Origin: Streptomyces sclerotialus
GTDB lineage: Bacteria > Actinomycetota > Actinomycetes > Streptomycetales > Streptomycetaceae
Reading direction: 5' to 3'
Length of the DNA: 64,000 nucleotides
Assembly (NCBI RefSeq): GCF_040907265.1
Contig: NZ_JBFOHP010000002.1
Location: forward strand, 992,001 to 1,056,000
A model generated the notes under the pieces. It did not search any database. It was not told the origin of the DNA and saw nothing but the letters and a program-made list of their open reading frames with translations. Shown here in pieces: positions 26,230 to 33,250 of this stretch (its first letter is position 1; every line of letters begins with the position of its first letter). Made by a program: the position numbers and the translations under genes.

Positions 26230-26817
26230 ATGACGACCACAGCCCAGCCTGCGACGACAGCCCAGCCCGTGCCGACCGGCCGGCCCCAGGCGGAGCCGCC
26301 ACCCGCCGCCGCTCCCCCGACACCGCGCCAGATGCGCGCCCTGGGCGCCTTCGCGACCGGGGTGACGGTGGTGACCGGCCTGGACGGCGGCGAACCGGTC
26401 GGCTTCACCTGCCAGTCCTTCGCCTCGGTGTCCCTCGCTCCCCCACTGGTGCTGTTCTGCGCCGACCATCGAGGCCGCAGCTGGCCGCGGATCCGGGCCG
26501 CCGGCCGGTTCGCTGTCAACGTACTGAGCGAGGACCAGACGGAGCTGTCCGCACGCTTCGGGTCGCGCACGGGACGGAAGTACGAGGGGCTGGGCTGGGA
26601 CCTGTCGCGGTGGGGCACACCGTCACTGCGCGGGGTACTGCTGCGCGTGCACGCCGAGGTCACCGACGTGCACGGCGCCGGCGACCACGACGTGGTGATC
26701 GGGCGGGTGCTCGCGCTGGAACCGGGCCGTGAGTCCCGCCCGCTGGTCTACCACCGCGGACAGTTCGTCAGAACCGCAGCCGTTCCGCCGGCTCCGGAGT
26801 GGCACCGCCCCCGGTGA
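26230..26817 (+). CDS. Flavin reductase-like, FMN-binding split-barrel protein
   Basis: The protein has 195 residues from ATG 26230, preceded by GAGG at 26218-26221. After a disordered Pro/Ala-rich N-terminus the flavin-reductase domain (about 40-180) shows ALGAFATGVTVVTG, GFTCQSFASVSLAPPLVLFC and RFAVNVLSEDQTELSARFGS, characteristic of the HpaC/ActVB-type short-chain flavin reductases that feed FMNH2 or FADH2 to monooxygenases. No monooxygenase partner is next to it, so it may serve in trans. The 236-bp gap before it has a CCCCGGCCGGGG palindrome but nothing gene-like. Confidence 0.87.
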   Translation: MTTTAQPATTAQPVPTGRPQAEPPPAAAPPTPRQMRALGAFATGVTVVTGLDGGEPVGFTCQSFASVSLAPPLVLFCADHRGRSWPRIRAAGRFAVNVLSEDQTELSARFGSRTGRKYEGLGWDLSRWGTPSLRGVLLRVHAEVTDVHGAGDHDVVIGRVLALEPGRESRPLVYHRGQFVRTAAVPPAPEWHRPR

Positions 26818-26872
26818 CGGGGCGACACCCCCGATCGGCGAGAGCCTGCGGGAGAGCGGGCGCGTCCGCCGC

Positions 26873-29023
26873 TCAGCAGACGGTCGCCGAGCCCTCCGGC
26901 TCCTGCCCCTCGGGGCCGGGCATGCGGGCCGCGATCACGGCGATGTCGTCGTTGCTGGACGCGGCGGGCTCCGCGACCAGGGCGCGGCAGAAGTCGTCCA
27001 GCGGCTCCGTGGCGAGCCTGGCGGCGTGCCGGCGCAGCCGTTCCAGTCCCTCGTCGATGTCCTCGTCGGCGCGTTCGATCAGGCCGTCCGTGTAGAGCAG
27101 GACGGTGCTGCGCGGCGGCAGCGGTTCCTTCGTGCTCGCCCGCTCCTGGTCGGGGGCGAGCCCGCCGAGCATGATGTCCTGGGCCGCGTCCAGGAACCGC
27201 GCCTCGCCCTCGGCCGTGACCAGGAGCGGCGGCGGATGTCCGGCGACGCTGAAGTGCAGCTGCCAGGGCCCGCCCTCCGGGCCCTCGATACGGGCGTACA
27301 CACAGGTCGCGGTGCCCTCCTCGGTGCCGAGGATCTGGGTGCTCACGTCCAGCCTGCGCAGGATGTCGCCGGGCGGCTCCTGCCGGTCGACGACCAGGCC
27401 GCGCAGCATGTTGCGCATCTTGCTCATGGCCACGGCCGCGGTCAGGTCGTGGCCCGCGACGTCACCGATGATCAGGGTGGTGGCACCGTCGGGCAGCAGG
27501 AAGGAGTCGTACCAGTCGCCGCCGACCTCGTCCGCCATGGAGCTGGGCAGATAACGGGCGACGATCTCCAGGCCGTCGACCACGGGCGGGTCGGTGAGCA
27601 GGCTCCGCTGCAGGGCGAGGGCGATGCGCTGGGTGTGGCGCAGCTCCAGGCTGGTGCTGAAGACCGGCAGGGACTGGTCGAGCACGGCCCGGACCAGGCG
27701 AAGCTCGTCGCGGCTGAACCCCTCCCGGTCATGACAGGCGTAGACGGCGACCACCGCATGGACGCTGCCGGCCACCGTCACCGGGAACATGACCACGTCG
27801 TGGACGCCCACCGTCTCCGCCCACGGCGCGACACCCGGCGGCACCGCCTCGGGCGCCACGGGGCCGGGCCCGATCCTGCGGTGGACCGGGCGGCGCTCAC
27901 GGATCGCCTGGTCGAAGGCCGACCCGGGCAGCACCCGTTCGGGGCCCAGCGGAGCCACGCCCGGCGACAGCCCGTCCCGGATGGTGGCGGAGATCCGGTG
28001 GATGACCCCCGACTCCTGCTCGGCCCCCGGCTCGCTCTCGGGAAAGAGATACACCCCGCAGGCGTCGGCCAGCTCGGGCACGATCACCCGGCCCACCGCC
28101 GCGAAGGCATGGTCGGCGCGGGCCGACTCGGTCACCGCGGCGGAGGCCCGCGCCAGCAGTTCCTTGCGGCGTTCCGCGAGCCACTGGTCCTCGACGTCGG
28201 CACAGGCACCGACCCACTCCACGACCCGGCCGCCCTCCCTGATCGGGACCGCGCGCAGCTCGCAGTGGCGGTGGCAGCCGTCCTTGTGCCGCAGCCGGAA
28301 GCGGTGCCGGAACAGCTCCGGCACCTCCCGCACCGCGCGCCACCACGCCTCGGCGAGCTCGGGGCGGTCCTCGGGGTGCGCGGCGTCCAGCCAGCCGTGG
28401 CCGCGCAGCTGCTCCCACGACATGCCCGTGACCCGCTCCCACGCCGGGCTGCCTTCGATGAGCCCGCCGTCCCGGTCGGTGACCCACACCTTCTGCGCGC
28501 CGGCCGTGACCAGGCTCTGGTACCGGTGGAGGGCGCGCAGCCGCTTCTCCGACAGCAGGCGGGCCCGCTCCTTGGCGGTCACCTCGCCGGTGACCTCCAT
28601 GGCCACCAGCAGCACGCCCGCCTCCTCCCGGCTTCCCGCCCGGCCCGCGGGCACGGCCCGGGAGAGGCTGAGGCTGAACCAGCGGTCGTGCACCTCGCCC
28701 CGCCCGTCCTCCAGGCGTACCGGCCGGTCGGAGCCGACGGCGACCGGCTCCCCCGTCCAGTACACCCGGTCCAGCAGTGTGAAGTGCTCCTGCGGCTGGA
28801 GGTCGGACAGCGCCTGACGGGCCGGCACGCCGAGCGGCCGGTCGCCGAAGAGCCGCCGGTAGACGGCGTTGGTGTACGTGAGGACGTGCTCGGGCCCCTG
28901 GAAGACGGCCACGGCCACCGGCGCCGGGTCGAACACGTTCAGCGCCGGCACGACCGAGGACTCCCCGACGGGTCCGTCCGCCCCGTCCCCCGCCCCGGCC
29001 CCGTGCGGCTGCTCAGTCACCAT
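26873..29023 (-). CDS. PAS-PAS-GAF-PP2C (SpoIIE/RsbU-type) phosphatase
   Basis: The protein has 716 residues from ATG 29023, preceded by GGAAGTGAG; an in-frame GTG five codons upstream is possible. Domains: a PAS domain (about 30-145, ending near GVLLVAMEVTG), a second PAS (about 165-280, with AWERVTGMSW and a RFRLRHKDGCHRH turn), a GAF domain (about 290-460), and a PPM serine phosphatase domain (about 480-705) with the metal-binding VGGDWYDSF and IGDVAGHDLTAA motifs. There is no anti-sigma kinase domain. Such enzymes dephosphorylate STAS anti-anti-sigma proteins. A STAS gene sits 1.2 kb away at 30208, a plausible partner but not co-transcribed. Confidence 0.9.
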   Translation of the reverse strand: MVTEQPHGAGAGDGADGPVGESSVVPALNVFDPAPVAVAVFQGPEHVLTYTNAVYRRLFGDRPLGVPARQALSDLQPQEHFTLLDRVYWTGEPVAVGSDRPVRLEDGRGEVHDRWFSLSLSRAVPAGRAGSREEAGVLLVAMEVTGEVTAKERARLLSEKRLRALHRYQSLVTAGAQKVWVTDRDGGLIEGSPAWERVTGMSWEQLRGHGWLDAAHPEDRPELAEAWWRAVREVPELFRHRFRLRHKDGCHRHCELRAVPIREGGRVVEWVGACADVEDQWLAERRKELLARASAAVTESARADHAFAAVGRVIVPELADACGVYLFPESEPGAEQESGVIHRISATIRDGLSPGVAPLGPERVLPGSAFDQAIRERRPVHRRIGPGPVAPEAVPPGVAPWAETVGVHDVVMFPVTVAGSVHAVVAVYACHDREGFSRDELRLVRAVLDQSLPVFSTSLELRHTQRIALALQRSLLTDPPVVDGLEIVARYLPSSMADEVGGDWYDSFLLPDGATTLIIGDVAGHDLTAAVAMSKMRNMLRGLVVDRQEPPGDILRRLDVSTQILGTEEGTATCVYARIEGPEGGPWQLHFSVAGHPPPLLVTAEGEARFLDAAQDIMLGGLAPDQERASTKEPLPPRSTVLLYTDGLIERADEDIDEGLERLRRHAARLATEPLDDFCRALVAEPAASSNDDIAVIAARMPGPEGQEPEGSATVC

Positions 29024-29246
29024 CACGCTCACTTCCACATCGCGTATACGTCATTTTTACTCAATACGGGATGTTTCCGTCGGTCAGGGCGCGTGAACGG
29101 GTGGGCCGGCCCCGGCAGGCGGCTCAGCGGGCGGTTCCCGCCCGTCGCCGGGCGCCTGCCGGGGCTGCTCGCGGGCGAGGCCGGAAATCGTCGGCCGCGT
29201 GCGGGGCCGCGCCGCCCGGCCCGGGGCCGCTGGCAGGATGCTCGGC

Positions 29247-30110
29247 ATGACCGACCATCCGCTGCTCGGAACGTACGAGGTGTCCGCCGTCGAGCCGTAT
29301 CTCGCCCGGGTGGGCGAGGTGTTCGCGGCCGGGCCCGTCCATGACTCGGGGTGCCGTACGTACGGTGTGCGACTCCCGGACGGCGAGCGCTGGTGCGTGA
29401 AGGAGGCGCTGACGGACGCGGCGCAGCGGTCGCTGGACCGCGGCTGGGCGTTCCACCGGGCCGTACAGCACCCCGCGATCGTCCCGCAGGTGCACCGGCT
29501 GCGGGTGGGCGAGCGGACCGCCACGGTGCTGCCCTGGCGGGACGGCGAGCCGCTGTACCACCGTGCCCCGGCGAAGCTCCCCGGGCAGCCGCCGGGCGCC
29601 GCGATGGCGCGCTTCCGGGCGCTGCCCCTGGAGCGGGTGCTGGCGGCGCTGGACCGCATCATGGACGCGCACCTGGCGGTGGAGCAGGCGGGCCACGTCG
29701 CGGTGGACTTCTACGACGGGGCGGTGCTGTACGACTTCGCGACGCACACCCCGCACCTCATCGACCTCGACGAGTACCGTCGCGGGCCGTTCGTCCTCCA
29801 GGCGGACCGGCTGCCGGGGTCGCGCCGGTTCATGGCGCCGGAGGAGTGGGTGCGCGGCGCGATCATCGATGTCCGCACGACGGTGTTCACCCTCGGGCGG
29901 ACGGCACGGCTGCTGCTGGACGCGGGTGACGAGGAGCGGGCCTGGCGCGGCACGCCGCGGCAGCGCGCCGTGATAGCCCAGGCCACCTGCGCCGATCCGC
30001 CGCACCGTCACCCGAGCGTGCGGCAGTTCGTCGGGGAGTGGCGCGCGGCGAGCCGGGAAGGGGCGGGCGATCCTCACCTACCCCTTGGCCGCGGCGAGTT
30101 GATGCATTAA
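29247..30110 (+). CDS. Protein-kinase-like/aminoglycoside phosphotransferase-fold protein
   Basis: The protein has 287 residues from ATG 29247, preceded by AGGATG; ATG 29238 is too close to that site. A diverged small-molecule kinase fold is suggested by the nucleotide-lobe Lys in RWCVKEALTDA, AFHRAVQHPAIVPQVHRL, and the catalytic-loop-like segment HVAVDFYDGAVLYDF followed by HLIDLDEYRRGPF, where a DFG-like Asp would be in IDLDEY. FMAPEEW...RTTVFTLGRTARLLL is like Ser/Thr kinase subdomains VIII-IX. It resembles the small kinase-like proteins common in Streptomyces, of unknown substrate. A pseudokinase cannot be excluded. Confidence 0.68.
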   Translation: MTDHPLLGTYEVSAVEPYLARVGEVFAAGPVHDSGCRTYGVRLPDGERWCVKEALTDAAQRSLDRGWAFHRAVQHPAIVPQVHRLRVGERTATVLPWRDGEPLYHRAPAKLPGQPPGAAMARFRALPLERVLAALDRIMDAHLAVEQAGHVAVDFYDGAVLYDFATHTPHLIDLDEYRRGPFVLQADRLPGSRRFMAPEEWVRGAIIDVRTTVFTLGRTARLLLDAGDEERAWRGTPRQRAVIAQATCADPPHRHPSVRQFVGEWRAASREGAGDPHLPLGRGELMH

Positions 30111-30140
30111 TCTATCGAACGGAACGGTGCATTAATGCAT
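30102..30140. promoter_or_regulatory. TGCATTAAT inverted repeat pair in a convergent gap
   Basis: ATGCATTAAT (30102-30111) is repeated inverted as ATTAATGCAT (30131-30140), 19 bp apart, and TGCATTAATGCA (30128-30139) is itself a perfect palindrome. The first arm includes the stop codon of the kinase-like gene. These AT-rich palindromes are striking in such GC-rich DNA and look like a MarR- or TetR-type operator. They lie between convergent genes, so the regulated transcript is unclear. Confidence 0.45.
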
Positions 30141-30207
30141 CGGGGAGGGATGCGCGCACCTCACAGGCAATGACCGCACGAGCGACGGCCGGACAGAGGG
30201 CGGCCGG

Positions 30208-30594
30208 TCAGGCGATGGCGTCGTCGGATGTCGCACCCAGGGGGTCGAGCGCGGAGAGCAGATCGGGATGGACCTCGAAGCAGTCGAGGAGGCCGGTCAG
30301 GCGCAGCAGCCGGACCACACCGGCACTGCCGTCGTCCGAGACGATCCGGAGACGTCCCTTCCGGTCGATGATCCGCAGCCGTGCCCGGCACAGCAGCGAC
30401 AGTCCACTGCAGTCCACGAAGGTCACCTGACGCAGGTCGACGATCAGGTCGGGCCGGACCGTGCTGGTGAGCACGTCCATCCGCTCGGCCAGGTTGATCC
30501 TCGCCAGAATGTCCAGTTCCCCGCAGAGCTCGATGACCGTGGTGGCACCCACGGCCCGTTCGCGGCCCCCGAAGGACCGCCTCTCTTCGGCCAT
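30208..30594 (-). CDS. STAS-domain anti-sigma factor antagonist
   Basis: The protein has 128 residues from ATG 30594. The single STAS domain contains VIELCGELDILARINLAERM and VDLRQVTFVDCSGLSLLCRA, where the Ser in DCSGLS is the position phosphorylated by a partner anti-sigma kinase in the SpoIIAA/RsbV family. VRLLRLTGLLDCFEVHPDL completes the fold. Unphosphorylated, it would bind an anti-sigma factor and free a sigma factor. No anti-sigma gene lies beside it; a PP2C phosphatase of the right type lies at 26.9-29.0 kb. Confidence 0.88.
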   Translation of the reverse strand: MAEERRSFGGRERAVGATTVIELCGELDILARINLAERMDVLTSTVRPDLIVDLRQVTFVDCSGLSLLCRARLRIIDRKGRLRIVSDDGSAGVVRLLRLTGLLDCFEVHPDLLSALDPLGATSDDAIA

Positions 30595-31297
30595 CCCCGT
30601 CCCCACTTCACTGTTCGGCCGAGGCGCGCGATCACGCCGTACACCGGCGATGGAGGCTTGCGGAGGTGGGGGACACCCGCGGAGAAAGGTCTGCAACGAC
30701 CACCGTCAGCGTTCGGGAATCCGCGCCGTGCCGGCCGTCGGCAGGGTCCGGGTCATCGGCCGGTCCGTTACGTGTGAATACGGTGTACCCGGCTCTGCTG
30801 TCCCGAGTCAACAACTTGGTTGTACCGGAAAGTTGTTGACCCCCTTCCGCCACTCTTCGCCACCCTCCGCGCTTCCTTCTCGCTGTCGTGTGCACAGAGG
30901 GAAGACCCGCGTGCCGTGCTGTCCGGGCGGGCGGGCGCGCCGGCACACACGGACCTGCGCCGACGCCCCCGCCGTCCCCCGTTCGGCGCCCCTCGGCGCC
31001 GCTGGGAACAGCCTGCCGCCTGCGACGGGCCCTGAGAAGAAGATCGTGATAGGTCTTCGGTGCGTATTGATGCAGCAGCGCTTATCAGCGCGCCACGAGG
31101 GACGCTCAGGGGAACGCGACGGCCGCACGGTGATTACCGGCGCCCTCGCGGGGCACCCGGCGCCCCTGGAACGCCCGGTACTCACCCGGTCGCGCGACCC
31201 GGACCCCGGCCCGATGGCGGGCCCGAGGGGTGCGTGCCAGCGTGTCCAGGGGTGGCGTCGCCACCGGGCTCCTGCTGCCGATATTGCGAGGACCGTG
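30595..31297. other. Long non-coding leader region of the NDH-2 gene
   Basis: About 700 bp without a convincing gene. It holds a long-armed inverted repeat at 30807-30840 and an A-rich stretch near 31031-31048 (GAGAAGAAGATCGTGATA). Open frames across it have no recognisable family and poor codon usage. It probably contains the NDH-2 promoter and a structured leader. Confidence 0.45.
30807..30840. promoter_or_regulatory. 11-bp-arm inverted repeat upstream of the NDH-2 gene
   Basis: GTCAACAACTT (30807-30817) and AAGTTGTTGAC (30830-30840) are perfectly complementary, with a 12-nt spacer. A smaller ACAAC/GTTGT pair overlaps the first arm. There is no T-run after it. It may be a dimeric-regulator operator or an RNA hairpin, about 460 bp before the NDH-2 start. 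Confidence 0.5.
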
Positions 31298-32656
31298 ATG
31301 GAACGACCCAGAGTGCTGATCGTGGGCGGCGGTTTCGCCGGCGTGGAATGCGCCCGCGCCCTCGAACACGGCCTGGAGGCCCGCGAGGCCGAGCTGACGC
31401 TGGTCTCCCCCACCAATTACGAGCTCTATCTGCCACTGCTGCCGCACCTGGCGGCCGGCGTGGTCACACCCCAGTCCATCGCCCCGTCCCTGCGCCGCAT
31501 ACTGCGCCGGACGCGGCTCGTGCCGGGCGGCGTGGTCGGCGTGGACACCGCCGCCAAGGTCTGCGTGGTCCGCCAGATCACCGGCGACACCGTCGACGTG
31601 CCGTACGACCACCTCGTCCTGACCCCCGGCTCGGTGACCCGGACCTTCGACATCCCGGGCCTGACCGAGCACGCGCTCGGCATGAAGACGCTCGCCGAGG
31701 CCGCGTACATCCGCGACCACGTCATCGCGCAGCTCGACATCGCCGCGTGCTGCGCAGACCCGGCCGAGAAGGAGGCCCGGCTGCAGTTCGTCGTAGTCGG
31801 CGGCGGTTACGCGGGTACCGAGACGGCGGCGTACCTGCAGCGGCTGACCAGTGCGGCGGTCGAACGGTACGCGGGCCGCATCGAGCCGGACGAGATCAAG
31901 TGGCATCTGATCGACATCGCACCGAGGCTGATGCCCGAGCTGGGCGAGCGGCTCGGCACCAAGGCGATGGAACTGGTGCGCAAGCGCGGCATCGAGGTGT
32001 CGCTCGGGGTGTCCGTCGAATCGGTCACCGAGGACACGGTGACCTTCACCGACGGCCGGGTGCTCCCCTGCCACACGCTGATCTGGACCGCCGGCGTCAC
32101 CGCGAGCCCGCTCATCGCCACGCTCGGCGCGGAGACCGTGAAGGGCCGGCTGGCGGTCCACGCTGACCTGTCCGTGCCGCGCATGCCCGGCGTCTGGGCC
32201 TGCGGTGACGCGGCCGCGGTACCGGACATCACCAAGGAGGGCGGCGCGGTCTGCCCGCCCACCGCGCAGCACGCGCAGCGCCAGGGCAAGCACGCCGCGA
32301 AGAACATCATCGCCTCGCTCCGCGGCCGGCTCTGCACGCCGTACAAGCACAAGGACCTGGGGCTGGTGGTCGACCTCGGGGGCGTCGACGCGGTGTCCCG
32401 GCCGCTGGGCAAGGAACTGGTCGGCCTGCCCGCGCAGGTGGTGGCACGCGGCTATCACCTGATGGCGCTGCGGACCGGTACCGCGCGGTTCCGTACCGTA
32501 GCCAACTGGCTGCTCAACGCCACCGCGGGGGACGATTTCGTACGGACCGGGTTCCAGTCGGGCCGGGACGCGACGCTGCGCGACTTCGAGCGCACGGACG
32601 TCTACTTCTCGGCGGACGACGTCAAGGCCCGGACGGGAAGCCGCTCGGACGGCTGA
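31298..32656 (+). CDS. ndh: Type II NADH dehydrogenase (NDH-2)
   Basis: The protein has 452 residues from ATG 31298 (GTG 31295 is an alternative), with GCGAGGA upstream. The FAD motif PRVLIVGGGFAGVECARALE (near residue 5) and a second dinucleotide motif, QFVVVGGGYAGTETAAYLQR (near residue 165), give the two Rossmann sites. VWACGDAAAVPD binds FAD, and CPPTAQHAQRQGKHAAKN matches the quinone-side AQxAxQQ region. NDH-2 is a peripheral membrane flavoenzyme that passes electrons from NADH to menaquinone without pumping protons. It is a single gene followed by the nmtR gene on the other strand. Confidence 0.92.
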   Translation: MERPRVLIVGGGFAGVECARALEHGLEAREAELTLVSPTNYELYLPLLPHLAAGVVTPQSIAPSLRRILRRTRLVPGGVVGVDTAAKVCVVRQITGDTVDVPYDHLVLTPGSVTRTFDIPGLTEHALGMKTLAEAAYIRDHVIAQLDIAACCADPAEKEARLQFVVVGGGYAGTETAAYLQRLTSAAVERYAGRIEPDEIKWHLIDIAPRLMPELGERLGTKAMELVRKRGIEVSLGVSVESVTEDTVTFTDGRVLPCHTLIWTAGVTASPLIATLGAETVKGRLAVHADLSVPRMPGVWACGDAAAVPDITKEGGAVCPPTAQHAQRQGKHAAKNIIASLRGRLCTPYKHKDLGLVVDLGGVDAVSRPLGKELVGLPAQVVARGYHLMALRTGTARFRTVANWLLNATAGDDFVRTGFQSGRDATLRDFERTDVYFSADDVKARTGSRSDG

Positions 32657-32690
32657 GGGGTGAGGTGTGCGGCGACGGCCGAGCGGGGCT

Positions 32691-33065
32691 TCAGTCCTGC
32701 TCGGCCGCGTCGTCGGCGGGCAGGTCACGGGCGCCCAGACGGAGGTGCTCGATGTGGTAGACGGCCTCGTCCAGGAGCTGGGCGACATGGTTGTCGTACA
32801 GGCTGTAGACGATGCGGCGGCCCCGGCGGGCGCCGGTGACCAGGCCCAGCGCGCGCAGCAGCCGGAGCTGGTGGGAGACGGCCGACTGCTCCATGCCCAC
32901 CGCTTCGGCCAGCTCCCCCACCGGGCAGGCGCCCTGGCGGAGCCGGGTGAGGATCATCAGGCGTGACGGCGTGGCCAGCGCCTGAAGTGTGGCGGCGATG
33001 GTCGCGGCGGACTCCGCGTCCAGATGCTCGGCCGGCGTGACCCGGGCGTCGACTCCATGTCCCAT
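32691..33065 (-). CDS. nmtR: NmtR-type Ni/Co-sensing ArsR/SmtB repressor
   Basis: The protein has 124 residues. The winged helix includes ALATPSRLMILTRLR and IGMEQSAVSHQLRLLRALGL-like sequence. On helix alpha-5, YDNHVAQLLDEAVYHIEH supplies Asp 91, His 93, His 104 and His 107, the same numbering and ligand set as Mycobacterium tuberculosis NmtR, which senses Ni(II)/Co(II). The N-terminus MGHGV also matches NmtR, whose Gly 2/His 3 are reported metal ligands. It is divergent from a P1B-4 ATPase, as nmtR is from its metal-exporting ATPase. Two matching palindromes lie between. Metal binding should release repression of the ATPase. Confidence 0.9.
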   Translation of the reverse strand: MGHGVDARVTPAEHLDAESAATIAATLQALATPSRLMILTRLRQGACPVGELAEAVGMEQSAVSHQLRLLRALGLVTGARRGRRIVYSLYDNHVAQLLDEAVYHIEHLRLGARDLPADDAAEQD

Positions 33066-33091
33066 GCGCCCATCGTAACGACCAGCATATT

Positions 33092-33163
33092 TGAAGACCT
33101 CTTCATGTATTCCGCTATGGTGACTTCATCAGGTACGCATGAAGAGGTCTTCATGCGTACCTG
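33092..33163. promoter_or_regulatory. Paired NmtR-type operators around the P1B-4 ATPase promoter
   Basis: Site 1 (33092-33105) is TGAAGA-CC-TCTTCA. Site 2 has the same core, TGAAGA-GG-TCTTCA, at 33140-33153, inside a longer inverted repeat with 16-bp perfect arms, CAGGTACGCATGAAGA (33130-33145) and its complement (33148-33163), around a 2-bp centre. A promoter TTGAAG (33091-33096) -19 bp- TATGGT (33116-33121) is flanked by the two sites, so binding at both could block or loop it. TGAA-N-TTCA half-sites fit the 12-2-12 style of SmtB-family operators. Confidence 0.75.
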
Positions 33164-33250
33164 GTAACCGTCCCCGTCCGTCACGTCGCGCGTCCGGGTC
33201 CCCCGCCCGTCCCGCGCGCGTCTCCGTCCGCTCCCCGAGGTGTCCTCCCC

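Noticed and set aside
30807..30840. A Rex (NADH-sensing) box before ndh
   Set aside because: Sequence does not match TTGTGAA-N-TTCACAA; spacing and arms differ.
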